Positions 27,223-36,965 are shown, counted from the stretch's first letter. The stretch: DNA of 64,000 bases from Dolichospermum sp. DET69 (GCA_017355425.1 CP070233.1:1963501-2027500); one strand, 5' to 3'. The notes: generated from the letters alone by a model not told the origin. Translations and numbers: made by a program.

Positions 27223-28551
27223 ATGGCCAATTCTCGTTTACAGTTATTAGTCTTAAGCAATGGTCATGGAGAAGATATTATTGCTGTACGGATTATCCAG
27301 GCTCTACAAAAATTATCTTCTCCACCAGATATTTTTGCTTTACCAATAGTAGGTGAAGGGCGTGCTTATCAAAAAATCAATATTTCGATGATTGGTAAGG
27401 TGCGGAATATGCCTTCCGGTGGGTTTATCTATATGGATGGACGCGAGTTAATGCGCGATGTGGGTGATGGGTTGGTGCAGTTAACCCTTAATCAAATTCA
27501 ATCTATCCGCCGTTGGGTAAGTTCACAAACAAAGTTAGGTAATCAAAAGGCTGTCTTAGCTGTGGGGGATATTGTTCCCTTGCTATTTGCAGCGGTGAGT
27601 GGTGCTAATTATGCCTTTGTGGGTACGGCTAAATCGGAATACTATGTGCGTGATGAAGCGGGACTATTACCGAGAAAATCCAAATCCGCTCGGTGGGAAA
27701 ATTTTTCTGGTTCAATTTACCATCCTTGGGAAAGATGGTTAATGAGTCGTAGTCGTTGTCAGGCTGTGTTTCCTAGAGATGCTCTGACTACGGAAATTCT
27801 CAAAAAATGGCCAATTCCCGCTGTGGATGTGGGAAATCCGATGATGGATGGTTTACAGACAACTTTTACCGCACAACAATTCTATCGTCGTGACGCTGAA
27901 CATCAAGAAGTAATTCGTCCTTTAATTGTGACTCTGTTGCCTGGTTCTCGTGCGCCGGAAGCTTACAATAATTGGGAAATTATGATGATTGCTGTATCAG
28001 CGCTGATGGCTAGTTTACGACAGCCAAATTCTGTATTTGCGACTGCGGGGACGATGATTTTTTTAGGGGCGATCGCTCCTGGTTTAGATTGTAGTATTCT
28101 CTCACAAACTTTACACATTCAAGGTTGGCGACTGTGTGATGAATCCCCTTTACCAATTTCTGACCCCGATAGCTTGACTTTTAAACAAAAAAATGCTTAT
28201 TTTATTTTAACTCAACAAGCCTATAATGAATGCTTACATTTAGGTGATCTCGCGATCGCTATGGCGGGAACAGCAACAGAACAATTCATCGGTTTAGGAA
28301 AACCAGCGATCGCCATTCCTGGTAATGGTCCTCAATATAACCCCGGTTTTGCAGAAGCCCAAAGTCGGCTTTTAGGACTATCCCTGACCTTAGTCAAGCA
28401 ACCATCACAAGTTCTCTCTGCCATCCAATCTCTCTTCAAAAATCCTGACTTTTTACATGAGATTGCTGAAAACGGACTACAGCGCATGGGGCGTGCCGGT
28501 GCAGCACAACGGATTGCAGAATGTCTACAGGAAAGATGGGGAATTGATTGA
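27223..28551 (+). CDS. Lipid-A-disaccharide synthase-related protein (TIGR03492 type)
   Basis: 442-aa protein similar to LpxB-like glycosyltransferases but belonging to the cyanobacterial 'related' group. It starts LLVLSNGHGEDIIAVRIIQAL and contains VTLLPGSRAPEAYNNWEIM and LAIAMAGTATEQFIGLGKPAIAIPGNGPQYNPGFAEAQSRLLG, the nucleotide-sugar-binding end of a GT-B fold. The true function is not established; many cyanobacteria lack canonical lipid A. It follows the permease gene by about 107 bp on the same strand. The 119-bp repeat array begins six bases after its stop. Confidence 0.85.
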   Translation: MANSRLQLLVLSNGHGEDIIAVRIIQALQKLSSPPDIFALPIVGEGRAYQKINISMIGKVRNMPSGGFIYMDGRELMRDVGDGLVQLTLNQIQSIRRWVSSQTKLGNQKAVLAVGDIVPLLFAAVSGANYAFVGTAKSEYYVRDEAGLLPRKSKSARWENFSGSIYHPWERWLMSRSRCQAVFPRDALTTEILKKWPIPAVDVGNPMMDGLQTTFTAQQFYRRDAEHQEVIRPLIVTLLPGSRAPEAYNNWEIMMIAVSALMASLRQPNSVFATAGTMIFLGAIAPGLDCSILSQTLHIQGWRLCDESPLPISDPDSLTFKQKNAYFILTQQAYNECLHLGDLAIAMAGTATEQFIGLGKPAIAIPGNGPQYNPGFAEAQSRLLGLSLTLVKQPSQVLSAIQSLFKNPDFLHEIAENGLQRMGRAGAAQRIAECLQERWGID

Positions 28552-28556
28552 ATCAT

Positions 28557-31157
28557 GTCTGAACTATGATTTTTGTGATTATTTTGATGAAGATGATGAA
28601 GATGATGAATTTGCCCTCAGAATCACAAAAATCACAAAAATCAGACAAATCACAGTTCAGACGATAATTTCTACTGTCTGAACTATGATTTTTGTGATTA
28701 TTTTGATGAAGATGATGGAGATGATGAATTTCCCCTCAGAATCACAAAAATCACAAAAATCAGACAAATCACAGTTCAGATGGCAATTTCTACTGTCTGA
28801 ACTATGATTTTTGTGATTATTTTGATGAAGATGATGGAGATGATGAATTTCCCCTCAGAATCACAAAAATCACAAAAATCAGACAAATCACAGTTCAGAC
28901 GATAATTTCTACTGTCTGAACATTTTTGTGATTATTTTGATGAAGATGATGAAGATGATGAATTTGCCCTCAGAATCACAAAAATCACAAAAATCAGACA
29001 AATCACAGTTCAGACGATAATTTCTACTGTCTGAACTATGATTTTTGTGATTATTTTGATGAAGATGATGGAGATGATGAATTTCCCCTCAGAATCACAA
29101 AAATCACAAAAATCAGACAAATCACAGTTCAGATGGCAATTTCTACTGTCTGAACTATGATTTTTGTGATTATTTTGATGAAGATGATGGAGATGATGAA
29201 TTTCCCCTCAGAATCACAAAAATCACAAAAATCAGACAAATCACAGTTCAGACGATAATTTCTACTGTCTGAACTATGATTTTTGTGATTATTTTGATGA
29301 AGATGATGGAGATGATGAATTTCCCCTCAGAATCACAAAAATCACAAAAATCAGACAAATCACAGTTCAGATGGCAATTTCTACTGTCTGAACTATGATT
29401 TTTGTGATTATTTTGATGAAGATGATGGAGATGATGAATTTCCCCTCAGAATCACAAAAATCACAAAAATCAGACAAATCACAGTTCAGATGGCAATTTC
29501 TACTGTCTGAACTATGATTTTTGTGATTATTTTGATGAAGATGATGAAGATGATGAATTTGCCCTCAGAATCACAAAAATCACAAAAATCAGACAAATCA
29601 CAGTTCAGACGATAATTTCTACTGTCTGAACTATGATTTTTGTGATTATTTTGATGAAGATGATGGAGATGATGAATTTCCCCTCAGAATCACAAAAATC
29701 ACAAAAATCAGACAAATCACAGTTCAGATGGCAATTTCTACTGTCTGAACTATGATTTTTGTGATTATTTTGATGAAGATGATGGAGATGATGAATTTCC
29801 CCTCAGAATCACAAAAATCACAAAAATCAGACAAATCACAGTTCAGATGGCAATTTCTACTGTCTGAACTATGATTTTTGTGATTATTTTGATGAAGATG
29901 ATGAAGATGATGAATTTGCCCTCAGAATCACAAAAATCACAAAAATCAGACAAATCACAGTTCAGACGATAATTTCTACTGTCTGAACTATGATTTTTGT
30001 GATTATTTTGATGAAGATGATGAAGATGATGAATTTGCCCTCAGAATCACAAAAATCACAAAAATCAGACAAATCACAGTTCAGACGATAATTTCTACTG
30101 TCTGAACTATGATTTTTGTGATTATTTTGATGAAGATGATGAAGATGATGAATTTGCCCTCAGAATCACAAAAATCACAAAAATCAGACAAATCACAGTT
30201 CAGACGATAATTTCTACTGTCTGAACTATGATTTTTGTGATTATTTTGATGAAGATGATGGAGATGATGAATTTCCCCTCAGAATCACAAAAATCACAAA
30301 AATCAGACAAATCACAGTTCAGATGGCAATTTCTACTGTCTGAACTATGATTTTTGTGATTATTTTGATGAAGATGATGGAGATGATGAATTTCCCCTCA
30401 GAATCACAAAAATCACAAAAATCAGACAAATCACAGTTCAGACGATAATTTCTACTGTCTGAACTATGATTTTTGTGATTATTTTGATGAAGATGATGGA
30501 GATGATGAATTTCCCCTCAGAATCACAAAAATCACAAAAATCAGACAAATCACAGTTCAGATGGCAATTTCTACTGTCTGAACTATGATTTTTGTGATTA
30601 TTTTGATGAAGATGATGAAGATGATGAATTTGCCCTCAGAATCACAAAAATCACAAAAATCAGACAAATCACAGTTCAGACGATAATTTCTACTGTCTGA
30701 ACTATGATTTTTGTGATTATTTTGATGAAGATGATGAAGATGATGAATTTCCCCTCAGAATCACAAAAATCACAAAAATCAGACAAATCACAGTTCAGAT
30801 GGCAATTTCTACTGTCTGAACTATGATTTTTGTGATTATTTTGATGAAGATGATGGAGATGATGAATTTCCCCTCAGAATCACAAAAATCACAAAAATCA
30901 GACAAATCACAGTTCAGATGGCAATTTCTACTGTCTGAACTATGATTTTTGTGATTATTTTGATGAAGATGATGGAGATGATGAATTTCCCCTCAGAATC
31001 ACAAAAATCACAAAAATCAGACAAATCACAGTTCAGACGATAATTTCTACTGTCTGAACTATGATTTTTGTGATTATTTTGATGAAGATGATGAAGATGA
31101 TGAATTTGCCCTCAAAATCACAAAAATCACAAAAATCAGACAAATCACAGTTCAGAC
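28557..31157. repeat. Array of 22 tandem 119-bp fold-back repeats
   Basis: Units start at 28557, 28676, 28795, 28914, then 29029 and every 119 bp to 31052; the fourth is 115 bp because it lacks TATG. Each unit opens GTCTGAACTATGATTTTTGT, passes through a GATGAAGATGATG-rich middle, and closes AATCACAAAAATCA...AATCACAGTTCAGAC, forming an imperfect 106-nt hairpin. A 13-nt spacer (ATTTCTACT core) follows. GTCTGAACT pairs with AGTTCAGAC, and TGATTTTTGTGATT pairs with AATCACAAAAATCA. The array fills the gap between convergent genes. Its unit length is not a multiple of three and contains stops, so it is not coding. Related single units lie at 12287-12627. Confidence 0.95.
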
Positions 31158-31210
31158 GGTGATTTTCTTCTTCTTCCTCCTCCTGACTCGGTGACTTGGT
31201 GACTCCTTTC

Positions 31211-31933
31211 TTAAACTACTAACCCAGAACGTAAAGCCCGAACTGCTGCTTGGGTACGATCATCAGCACAGAGTTTATTTAAGATATTGCGAACATGAGT
31301 TTTTACCGTGCCTACAGTAATATATAACTTCTCCGCGATTTGTGAATTACTGCAACCAGCCACAATCAAGCCTAAAATTTCCAGTTCCCGGATGGTGAGG
31401 GGGTAAGTTTCTAAAACTTGTTCATATTCTATTTCCAGAGCTTCAATTTTGACAGTTTTTGGCTTATCCGATGATTGATGATCACCGGGGACACCTTGAC
31501 GCATTTTTCGTAATACTATACTAGCGATCGCTGGATCAATCCAAGAGTTACCATTAAAAGTTGCTTGTACAGCTTCAATAAATTTATTAACACTTGTATC
31601 CTTCATATAATAAGAATCTGCCCCGGCCGCAAAAGCTGCCAAAACGACATTTTCTGCATTATTCATGGTCAAAATCAATATTTTTGTCTGTGATTGTCCT
31701 GTTTCCGTCTGATAACGTCTAAATTTGCGCGTCAGTTCAATCCCATCCATATCAGGTAAACCAATATCAATCACAGCCACATCTGGTTTAGTTGTTTCTA
31801 AAAGTTTGAGTCCGAGATTCGCACTAGCAGCCTCACCAACCACTTTAAAACCGCCGCGCAACTGCAATTCAGTTTTCAGTCCCATGCGCGTCAAATCATG
31901 ATCTTCAATTAATAGAATACTAATTTCACTCAT
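31211..31933 (-). CDS. NarL/FixJ-type two-component response regulator
   Basis: A receiver domain (about residues 1-125: LLIEDHDLTRMGL acidic pair, phospho-acceptor in PDVAVIDIGLPDMDG, Thr in ILILTMN, Lys in YYMKD) is joined by a linker to a C-terminal LuxR helix-turn-helix (LTIRELEILGLIVAGCSNSQIAEKLYITVGTVKTHVRNILNKLC). It therefore binds DNA when phosphorylated. The ATG at 31933 (MSEISILLIEDH) is preferred over the one four codons upstream. It is convergent to the repeat array and lies near three other phosphorelay genes, but none of the kinases is on its strand, so its partner is unclear. Confidence 0.92.
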   Translation of the reverse strand: MSEISILLIEDHDLTRMGLKTELQLRGGFKVVGEAASANLGLKLLETTKPDVAVIDIGLPDMDGIELTRKFRRYQTETGQSQTKILILTMNNAENVVLAAFAAGADSYYMKDTSVNKFIEAVQATFNGNSWIDPAIASIVLRKMRQGVPGDHQSSDKPKTVKIEALEIEYEQVLETYPLTIRELEILGLIVAGCSNSQIAEKLYITVGTVKTHVRNILNKLCADDRTQAAVRALRSGLVV

Positions 31934-32127
31934 TATTACACCCATAATAATTCAGATTACTTCTTGTAATAGTGCCAGTAGAAAGAAAGCAGGAGAAAAA
32001 GCCTGTGAATTTAAAAAAAAATTGTATCTAATTTATCCAATCCTCAGCGTATATGATCTCTGAACCAATAAACATCTACCAATAGGAATAATAAATAATA
32101 AATAATTAATTTTTAAATTTAAGTAGC

Positions 32128-32334
32128 TAGTACCGCAAGACGGAATTAAGAATTTAGAATTTAGAATTTAGAATTTAGAATGAATACAGCATAAGCTTTT
32201 CACTGATTCGGAATGGTTCATTAACTTACGCCGTACTGTACTAGTACCGCTTTCTCGGAATTTAGAATTTAGAATGAATACAGCATAAGTTTTTCACAGA
32301 TTCGGAATGCTTCATTAACTTACGCCGTACTATA
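32128..32334. repeat. Two-unit direct tandem duplication (about 113 and 94 bp)
   Basis: Both units begin CTAGTACCGC, contain TTAGAAT heptamers, then AATGAATACAGCATAAG, TTCGGAATG and CATTAACTTACGCCGTACT. The first has four to five heptamers and the second two, which accounts for the length difference. A third GTTACGCCGTACTAT fragment appears at about 32494. Confidence 0.8.
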
Positions 32335-32866
32335 CTAGTAAAAATCTAGCTAAAGATATATACAGATGAGTCCCACAAATGAAATTATTGAGACAACTCA
32401 GAAAAATTACAGTTACAGTATGATCATGAAATTTACAATGGACTAAATACAGTAATTAGCAGGTATCATTCCCGAATAAATGAAATTACTAATGTTACGC
32501 CGTACTATCAGAGAATAAAAGACTTGTAACGCTGATATTTACCCTCAAAACGTATTTATACCCGTGAAGCGAGTCATTTTTGATCGGATAATCCAAGTGT
32601 CTTTAATTTTGAATTTTGAATTATTACCATTGTTTAAGTAAAATTATTTAAGCCAATGGTACATAATGTTTCCATGCAACTCTCACTAATGGGTGAGGAC
32701 AGTTAATGAATTACTAATTTACAATGTTTTTAACTGGATCAAGTATTTTCTTTTACTGCGGAGTAAATTTGCTAATTTAACAAGAAAGTATGTTTATTTG
32801 TATAACCTAGAAACTGTAAAAACAGAAATGCCGAACATAAATCTGTATTTAACAGCAAAAAAAACG

Positions 32867-34174
32867 ATGGAAAAGACGCTAAAAATTTTAGTTGTAGAAA
32901 ATAATCAGACAAATGGCTCAATAGTAAGTCTAGCTCTGACCCAAACAGATATTAGTATGGAGATTGATGAAGTTAAAGATGGGAATCATGCCTTTTTTGC
33001 CCTCATCAATAATCACTATGATTGCGTATTTCTTGATTATAACTTACCAAATCAAGACGGCTTAACATTAATTCATAAATTACAATCTTCAGGAATTAAA
33101 GTTCCGTTAGTAATTCTCATAGATTCAGAAAATGAAAAAATAGCCAGAGAGTGGATAAAATTAGGTGCGAGTGAGTATTTTATTAAGTCTAGACTATTTC
33201 CAGAAACCATAGCTCAAGTTTTACGCAGTACAATTCGTATACATTATGCTGAAATGCAGCTAAAATTAGCAAATCAACAGCTTCAAGAAAGTCGTGAACA
33301 GCTAATTTCGCAGCAAAAAGAATTAATAGCACATCAGCAACATATTAAACAACAAAACTTCAAACTTTTGGCAGCATCCAGTCTAAAATCACTATTTTTA
33401 GCCACTATATCCCATGAACTAAGAACTCCCATGAATGCGATTATTGGATTTTCACAAATTCTATTACGTCCCAAATTTGGTCAATTGACAAATCAACAAG
33501 TGGATATGGTAGAAAAAATTCTCAATAATGGTAAAGATCTCCTGATAGAGATCAATAAAATTCTTGATTTTTCTCAGCTAGAAGCTGGGAAATTAGCACT
33601 AAAGCCAGAAATATTGGATTTATCAACAGTTGTTAGTAATGCGGTAACAAAAATCCGTCCCTTAGCTGAAGCCAAAAATTTATCTTTGCTAGTCAAAACA
33701 GAGTTAAAAAATACATCAGTATTTAATGATTCAGTCCGATTACAGCAAATTTTAAGTAATTTACTTGCCAATGCTGTTAAGTTTACAGAATCTGGAACTA
33801 TTTGGGTCGAAATCCGAGAAACACCTAAAAATCAAGTTACAATAACTGTAAAAGATACAGGAATTGGGATTGCTGCTCAAGATTTTCACAATATTTTTGC
33901 AGCATTTCATCAAATTGATCAAGGTATCAGCCGTAAATATTCAGGTACAGGTTTAGGTTTAGCTATTATTGATGCATTAGTGGGCATCATGGGAGGAAAG
34001 ATATATATCGAAAGTCAATTAGGAGTAGGTTCAATGTTTAAAATAGAATTACCACGAAACATCAATTTAGCAACAGATTTAGGTCATGTCGTTTTTAGTC
34101 CTCATCAAAATTATTTTCATTCTGTATATTCTCCTTATAAGGCTTCAATAAATTATCCTCATTTAAAGCTGTAG
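32867..34174 (+). CDS. Receiver-histidine kinase hybrid (response regulator N-terminal)
   Basis: A CheY-like receiver (about residues 5-120, phospho-acceptor in CVFLDYNLPNQDG) is followed by a coiled coil (QLKLANQQLQESREQLISQQKEL), a HisKA domain with the phospho-site ATISHELRTPMN, and a HATPase_c domain (N box LSNLLANAVKFTESG, G boxes VKDTGIGI and SGTGLGLAI). No membrane helix or sensor domain is visible, so the input probably comes by phosphotransfer to the receiver. The open frame runs back to a GTG at 32693 and includes an ATG at 32828; the ATG at 32867 gives a normal receiver start. It lies 19 bp before the next kinase, so they are an operon. Confidence 0.9.
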   Translation: MEKTLKILVVENNQTNGSIVSLALTQTDISMEIDEVKDGNHAFFALINNHYDCVFLDYNLPNQDGLTLIHKLQSSGIKVPLVILIDSENEKIAREWIKLGASEYFIKSRLFPETIAQVLRSTIRIHYAEMQLKLANQQLQESREQLISQQKELIAHQQHIKQQNFKLLAASSLKSLFLATISHELRTPMNAIIGFSQILLRPKFGQLTNQQVDMVEKILNNGKDLLIEINKILDFSQLEAGKLALKPEILDLSTVVSNAVTKIRPLAEAKNLSLLVKTELKNTSVFNDSVRLQQILSNLLANAVKFTESGTIWVEIRETPKNQVTITVKDTGIGIAAQDFHNIFAAFHQIDQGISRKYSGTGLGLAIIDALVGIMGGKIYIESQLGVGSMFKIELPRNINLATDLGHVVFSPHQNYFHSVYSPYKASINYPHLKL

Positions 34175-34193
34175 ATTCCCAAAGAAAATAACT

Positions 34194-35318
34194 ATGTCTA
34201 ATCTAAAAAAAGACCGCATTTTGTCCGTTGATGATGTTCAAGATAATCTGAATTTAGTACGAACACTTCTAGAAGGTGAGGGATATAGTGTTGATTCAGC
34301 TCTAGATGGGACAATAGCTTTAGAAAAAATCAGAAAATTACCACCGGATCTGATTATTTTAGATGTGATGATGCCGGGAATAGATGGTTATGAAGTTACA
34401 AGACGAGTTCGGAATAATCCCGAAATAAACTATATTCCGATTTTACTACTGACAGCACATCCTGAATCTAGTGCTAGTGTTGTCGAAGGTTTAGATACTG
34501 GTGCTGATGATTTTATTCGCAAACCCTTTGAGATAGAAGAACTATTAGCAAGAGTGCGATCGCTTTTAAAATTAAAGCACAGTATGGACGAACAACGAAA
34601 AATGACACTACAGCGAGAGGACTTTGTTTCTCGTCTTACCCATGATTTACGCACTCCCCTAGTCGCAGCCAATCGAATGCTGTCCTTATTTCTGCAAGAA
34701 GTTTTTTGTCCGATTTCTCCAGATATGAAAACAGCCATTAATATCATGATTCGCAGTAATCAAAATCTCCTGGAAATGGTGAATACATTACTAGAAGTTT
34801 ACCGTTTTGAAGCTGGGAAAAAAACTCTCAACTTTGAATCATGTAACTTAATAACAATTGCTGCTGAAGTAGTCAGTGAGATCACTCCTTTAGCACTTGA
34901 GAAAAACTTAACTTTAACCTTGGATACCCATGAGTTAAGCCCAACAGAAAATAATGGGGGAATAGTGAATGGCGATCGCTTAGAATTAAGACGAGTATTC
35001 AATAATTTAATTGGTAATGCCATCAAATTTACGGATACAGGTAACATAGAAATTCGCATTTTTGAAACCTTATCCCCAAGCAATCATAGCAGTCAAGTAA
35101 TCATCGAAGTTCAAGATACAGGTTATGGTATTGCCGCAGAAGATCAAGGAACAATTTTTGAGCGCTTTCATCAAAGCAAGAATAAAAGATCAGGTAGTGG
35201 ATTAGGACTACATCTTTCCAGCCGGATTGTGGAAGCACACGGAGGTCAAATGGAGCTTTCCTCAGAAATCGGCAAAGGTAGCATATTCACAGTCAAACTA
35301 CCTAAAATTACTGGATGA
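34194..35318 (+). CDS. Receiver-histidine kinase hybrid
   Basis: 374 aa. An N-terminal receiver (ILSVDDVQDNLNLVRTLL, phospho-site in DLIILDVMMPGIDGYE, Lys in DDFIRKPF) is joined through a short helix to HisKA (RLTHDLRTPLVAANRM) and HATPase_c (NNLIGNAIKFTDTG, VQDTGYGIAAEDQ, SGSGLGLHLSSRIVEAHGG). Soluble, with no sensory domain. It follows the first hybrid kinase by 19 bp with the same architecture, suggesting two steps of one phosphorelay. It is convergent with, and only 3 bp from, the stand-alone receiver gene. Confidence 0.93.
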   Translation: MSNLKKDRILSVDDVQDNLNLVRTLLEGEGYSVDSALDGTIALEKIRKLPPDLIILDVMMPGIDGYEVTRRVRNNPEINYIPILLLTAHPESSASVVEGLDTGADDFIRKPFEIEELLARVRSLLKLKHSMDEQRKMTLQREDFVSRLTHDLRTPLVAANRMLSLFLQEVFCPISPDMKTAINIMIRSNQNLLEMVNTLLEVYRFEAGKKTLNFESCNLITIAAEVVSEITPLALEKNLTLTLDTHELSPTENNGGIVNGDRLELRRVFNNLIGNAIKFTDTGNIEIRIFETLSPSNHSSQVIIEVQDTGYGIAAEDQGTIFERFHQSKNKRSGSGLGLHLSSRIVEAHGGQMELSSEIGKGSIFTVKLPKITG

Positions 35319-35321
35319 TTA

Positions 35322-35780
35322 TTAATGAATCCGTTGCACTGCTAAAGCCGAGCATAGTTCAAATTTTCTCCCTAGTAACCGGTCGATAATTGCTCCTAAT
35401 TCCTCAATCATATAAGGTTTAATGATGTAATCATCAAAACCAGCTTCGAGAAGACTTTTTTTATCTTCACTCCCAGTTAAAACCGTCACAGCAACCACAG
35501 GAATATGACAAGTTAATGATTCGTGTTTTAGATACTGAATAACATCTAGTCCACTCATACTTGGTAAAAAAATATTCAATAAAATTAAATCAGGTTGGTG
35601 TTCTTTAGCCATAAATATTGTTGTTGAACTTTCCTTTTGACAAATAGACTGACAACCAAGTAACTCAAGGGTATAACTCATTAACAGTAAACTATCATCA
35701 TGATTTTCTACCACTAAAATTAAAGGCTGTTGATGTTTTTGCCGTTTCTCATTACTCATGAATGAATGCGCTAGATACAT
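35322..35780 (-). CDS. Stand-alone receiver protein lacking the phospho-acceptor aspartate
   Basis: A CheY-like single domain: ILVVENHDDSLLLMSYTLELLG, QPDLILLNIFLPSMSGLDVIQYL, VVAVTVLTGSED and DDYIIKPYMIEELGAIIDRLL. The Thr and Lys positions are kept, but the acceptor position is Asn (residue 69, codon AAT), where the family has Asp. It therefore cannot be phosphorylated in the usual way and may be a pseudo-receiver acting by binding. The start may be the listed ATG (152 aa) or MSNEKRQKHQQ seven codons later. It is convergent with the second hybrid kinase. Confidence 0.85.
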   Translation of the reverse strand: MYLAHSFMSNEKRQKHQQPLILVVENHDDSLLLMSYTLELLGCQSICQKESSTTIFMAKEHQPDLILLNIFLPSMSGLDVIQYLKHESLTCHIPVVAVTVLTGSEDKKSLLEAGFDDYIIKPYMIEELGAIIDRLLGRKFELCSALAVQRIH

Positions 35781-36065
35781 CTGGTCTCCAGAGTAGTTAA
35801 TGGGGGATTAGTCGTCTTTTTGGGCATAATAAACGCATTTTTAAGTTCTCACTGGTTATTTATGTCAACAAATTTGAACAGGAAATAAAAATCCAGCTTT
35901 AATACTTTTAGCAGATATATTTTGATTATATGCAAAAATGTCAATAAATTTATTTAGAAAAATCAATAAATTCCTAGCAACGGAGATTATTGTTATTCTT
36001 GTTACAAGTATTTCAACTAATAACTACTAACTAAATTTTAGAATTGGAGGAGAAAAAATTCATAA

Positions 36066-36146
36066 AACCTCGCGGTATGCGGGAAACTCAGTGGCTAAAG
36101 CCGGTGAGAGGGAAGCGACACGAGTGAATTTATTCACTGTGGTATT
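36066..36146. ncRNA. Recurring structured element, copy 1 (possible transposon-associated RNA)
   Basis: Contains GGTATGCGGGAAACTCAGTG, then GCTAAAGCCGGTGAGAGGGAAGCGACACGAG and a closing hairpin (GTGAATTTATTCAC). Copies occur at 48646-48698 and 61276-61358. The stem CTCA.TGGC...GCC..TGAG is conserved with a compensating change in copy 2. It resembles structured 3' ends of TnpB/IscB-type elements (inference). No ORF for such a protein is next to it. Confidence 0.4.
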
Positions 36147-36479
36147 TAAATGCTGATTTTTGAATGGATATAATCCCGGGAACCAGCAAACCCGTTCAAG
36201 TCCCCTCGCCCAACTAATCCAAAATGTCTTGTCTTTAACCAACGACTTAACAAACAGTCTTGCAGATAATCCGATAGCGTAGCGTGGCGTAAGCCATACT
36301 GGGGAAGTATTCGGAAGTGCGGATCAGGATTAGTCTCAATGGGCTAGTCGCTGCTTGTGTTGTAAAGTTTGTTCTTTACAAGCTCAATCCCTTTAGGGTT
36401 GAGTCAGTGACAATTCATACATTGAAAATATCAAACTTAATTCTTTCTCCTGACTCCTATTCCTAACTAGCAACTGATA

Positions 36480-36748
36480 TATAGGACTCCTATTTGATTT
36501 TTGAACATATACTATTGGTGGGCATTGCCCACAATATCCGGGTTTTGGTGGGCAATGCCCACCCTACAATACTTAGATATTGTTCAGAAATAATTTAGGA
36601 TTCTTATAGAAATCATAAATGATATTTGAAAAATGTTAAGTAGGGTGGGCAATGCCCACCATAATCATGATATTGTGGGTATTGCCCATCCTACGTAATA
36701 TTATGGCTACGCCACGCAAGCTATCAAAAATCAAATATTAGTCCTATA
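36480..36748. mobile_element. TATAGGACTCC-family MITE with internal GGGCAATGCCC palindromes
   Basis: The left end is TATAGGACTCCTATTTGATT and the right end ATCAAATATTAGTCCTATA, in inverted orientation. The interior has four GTGGGCATTGCCCAC-type palindromes. It shares ends with the element at 1293-1632 and the shorter copies at 38695 and 48722. Confidence 0.75.
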
Positions 36749-36965
36749 TTATCTATAATTATTGCTCAAGTAGACAAAGATTGAGTAAAATGTTTGGCAC
36801 AACTTTTTTTATGTAATACAACAGCTTAGAGGATGAATGAACAAGTTTTTAATGTATAAACAAACCCCTCTTGTAAACCTCTCCCCGAAGCGGGGAGAGG
36901 CTTTGAAACCCCCCTTCCCAGCCTTCGGCACGCTGCGCTAACGTAGGGAAGGGGGGCAGGGGGGT

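Noticed and set aside
28457-28681. ORF encoding an Asp/Glu-rich 'DEDDEDDEF' protein in the array
   Set aside because: It starts inside the preceding gene in another frame and the repeat period is not a multiple of three, so the frame cannot be maintained.
28557-31157. CRISPR array
   Set aside because: The whole 119-bp unit repeats, including the 13-nt linker. There are no unique spacers and no cas genes.
32693-32866. 58-residue N-terminal extension of the first hybrid kinase
   Set aside because: It starts at GTG, is AT-rich and hydrophobic in parts but not like a receiver; the ATG at 32867 begins a standard receiver. An ATG at 32828 cannot be fully excluded.
36060-36242. 60-aa minus-strand ORF
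   Set aside because: It lies over the structured element. Similar spurious frames occur over its other copies (48455-48814, 61230-61454) because the element itself is conserved.
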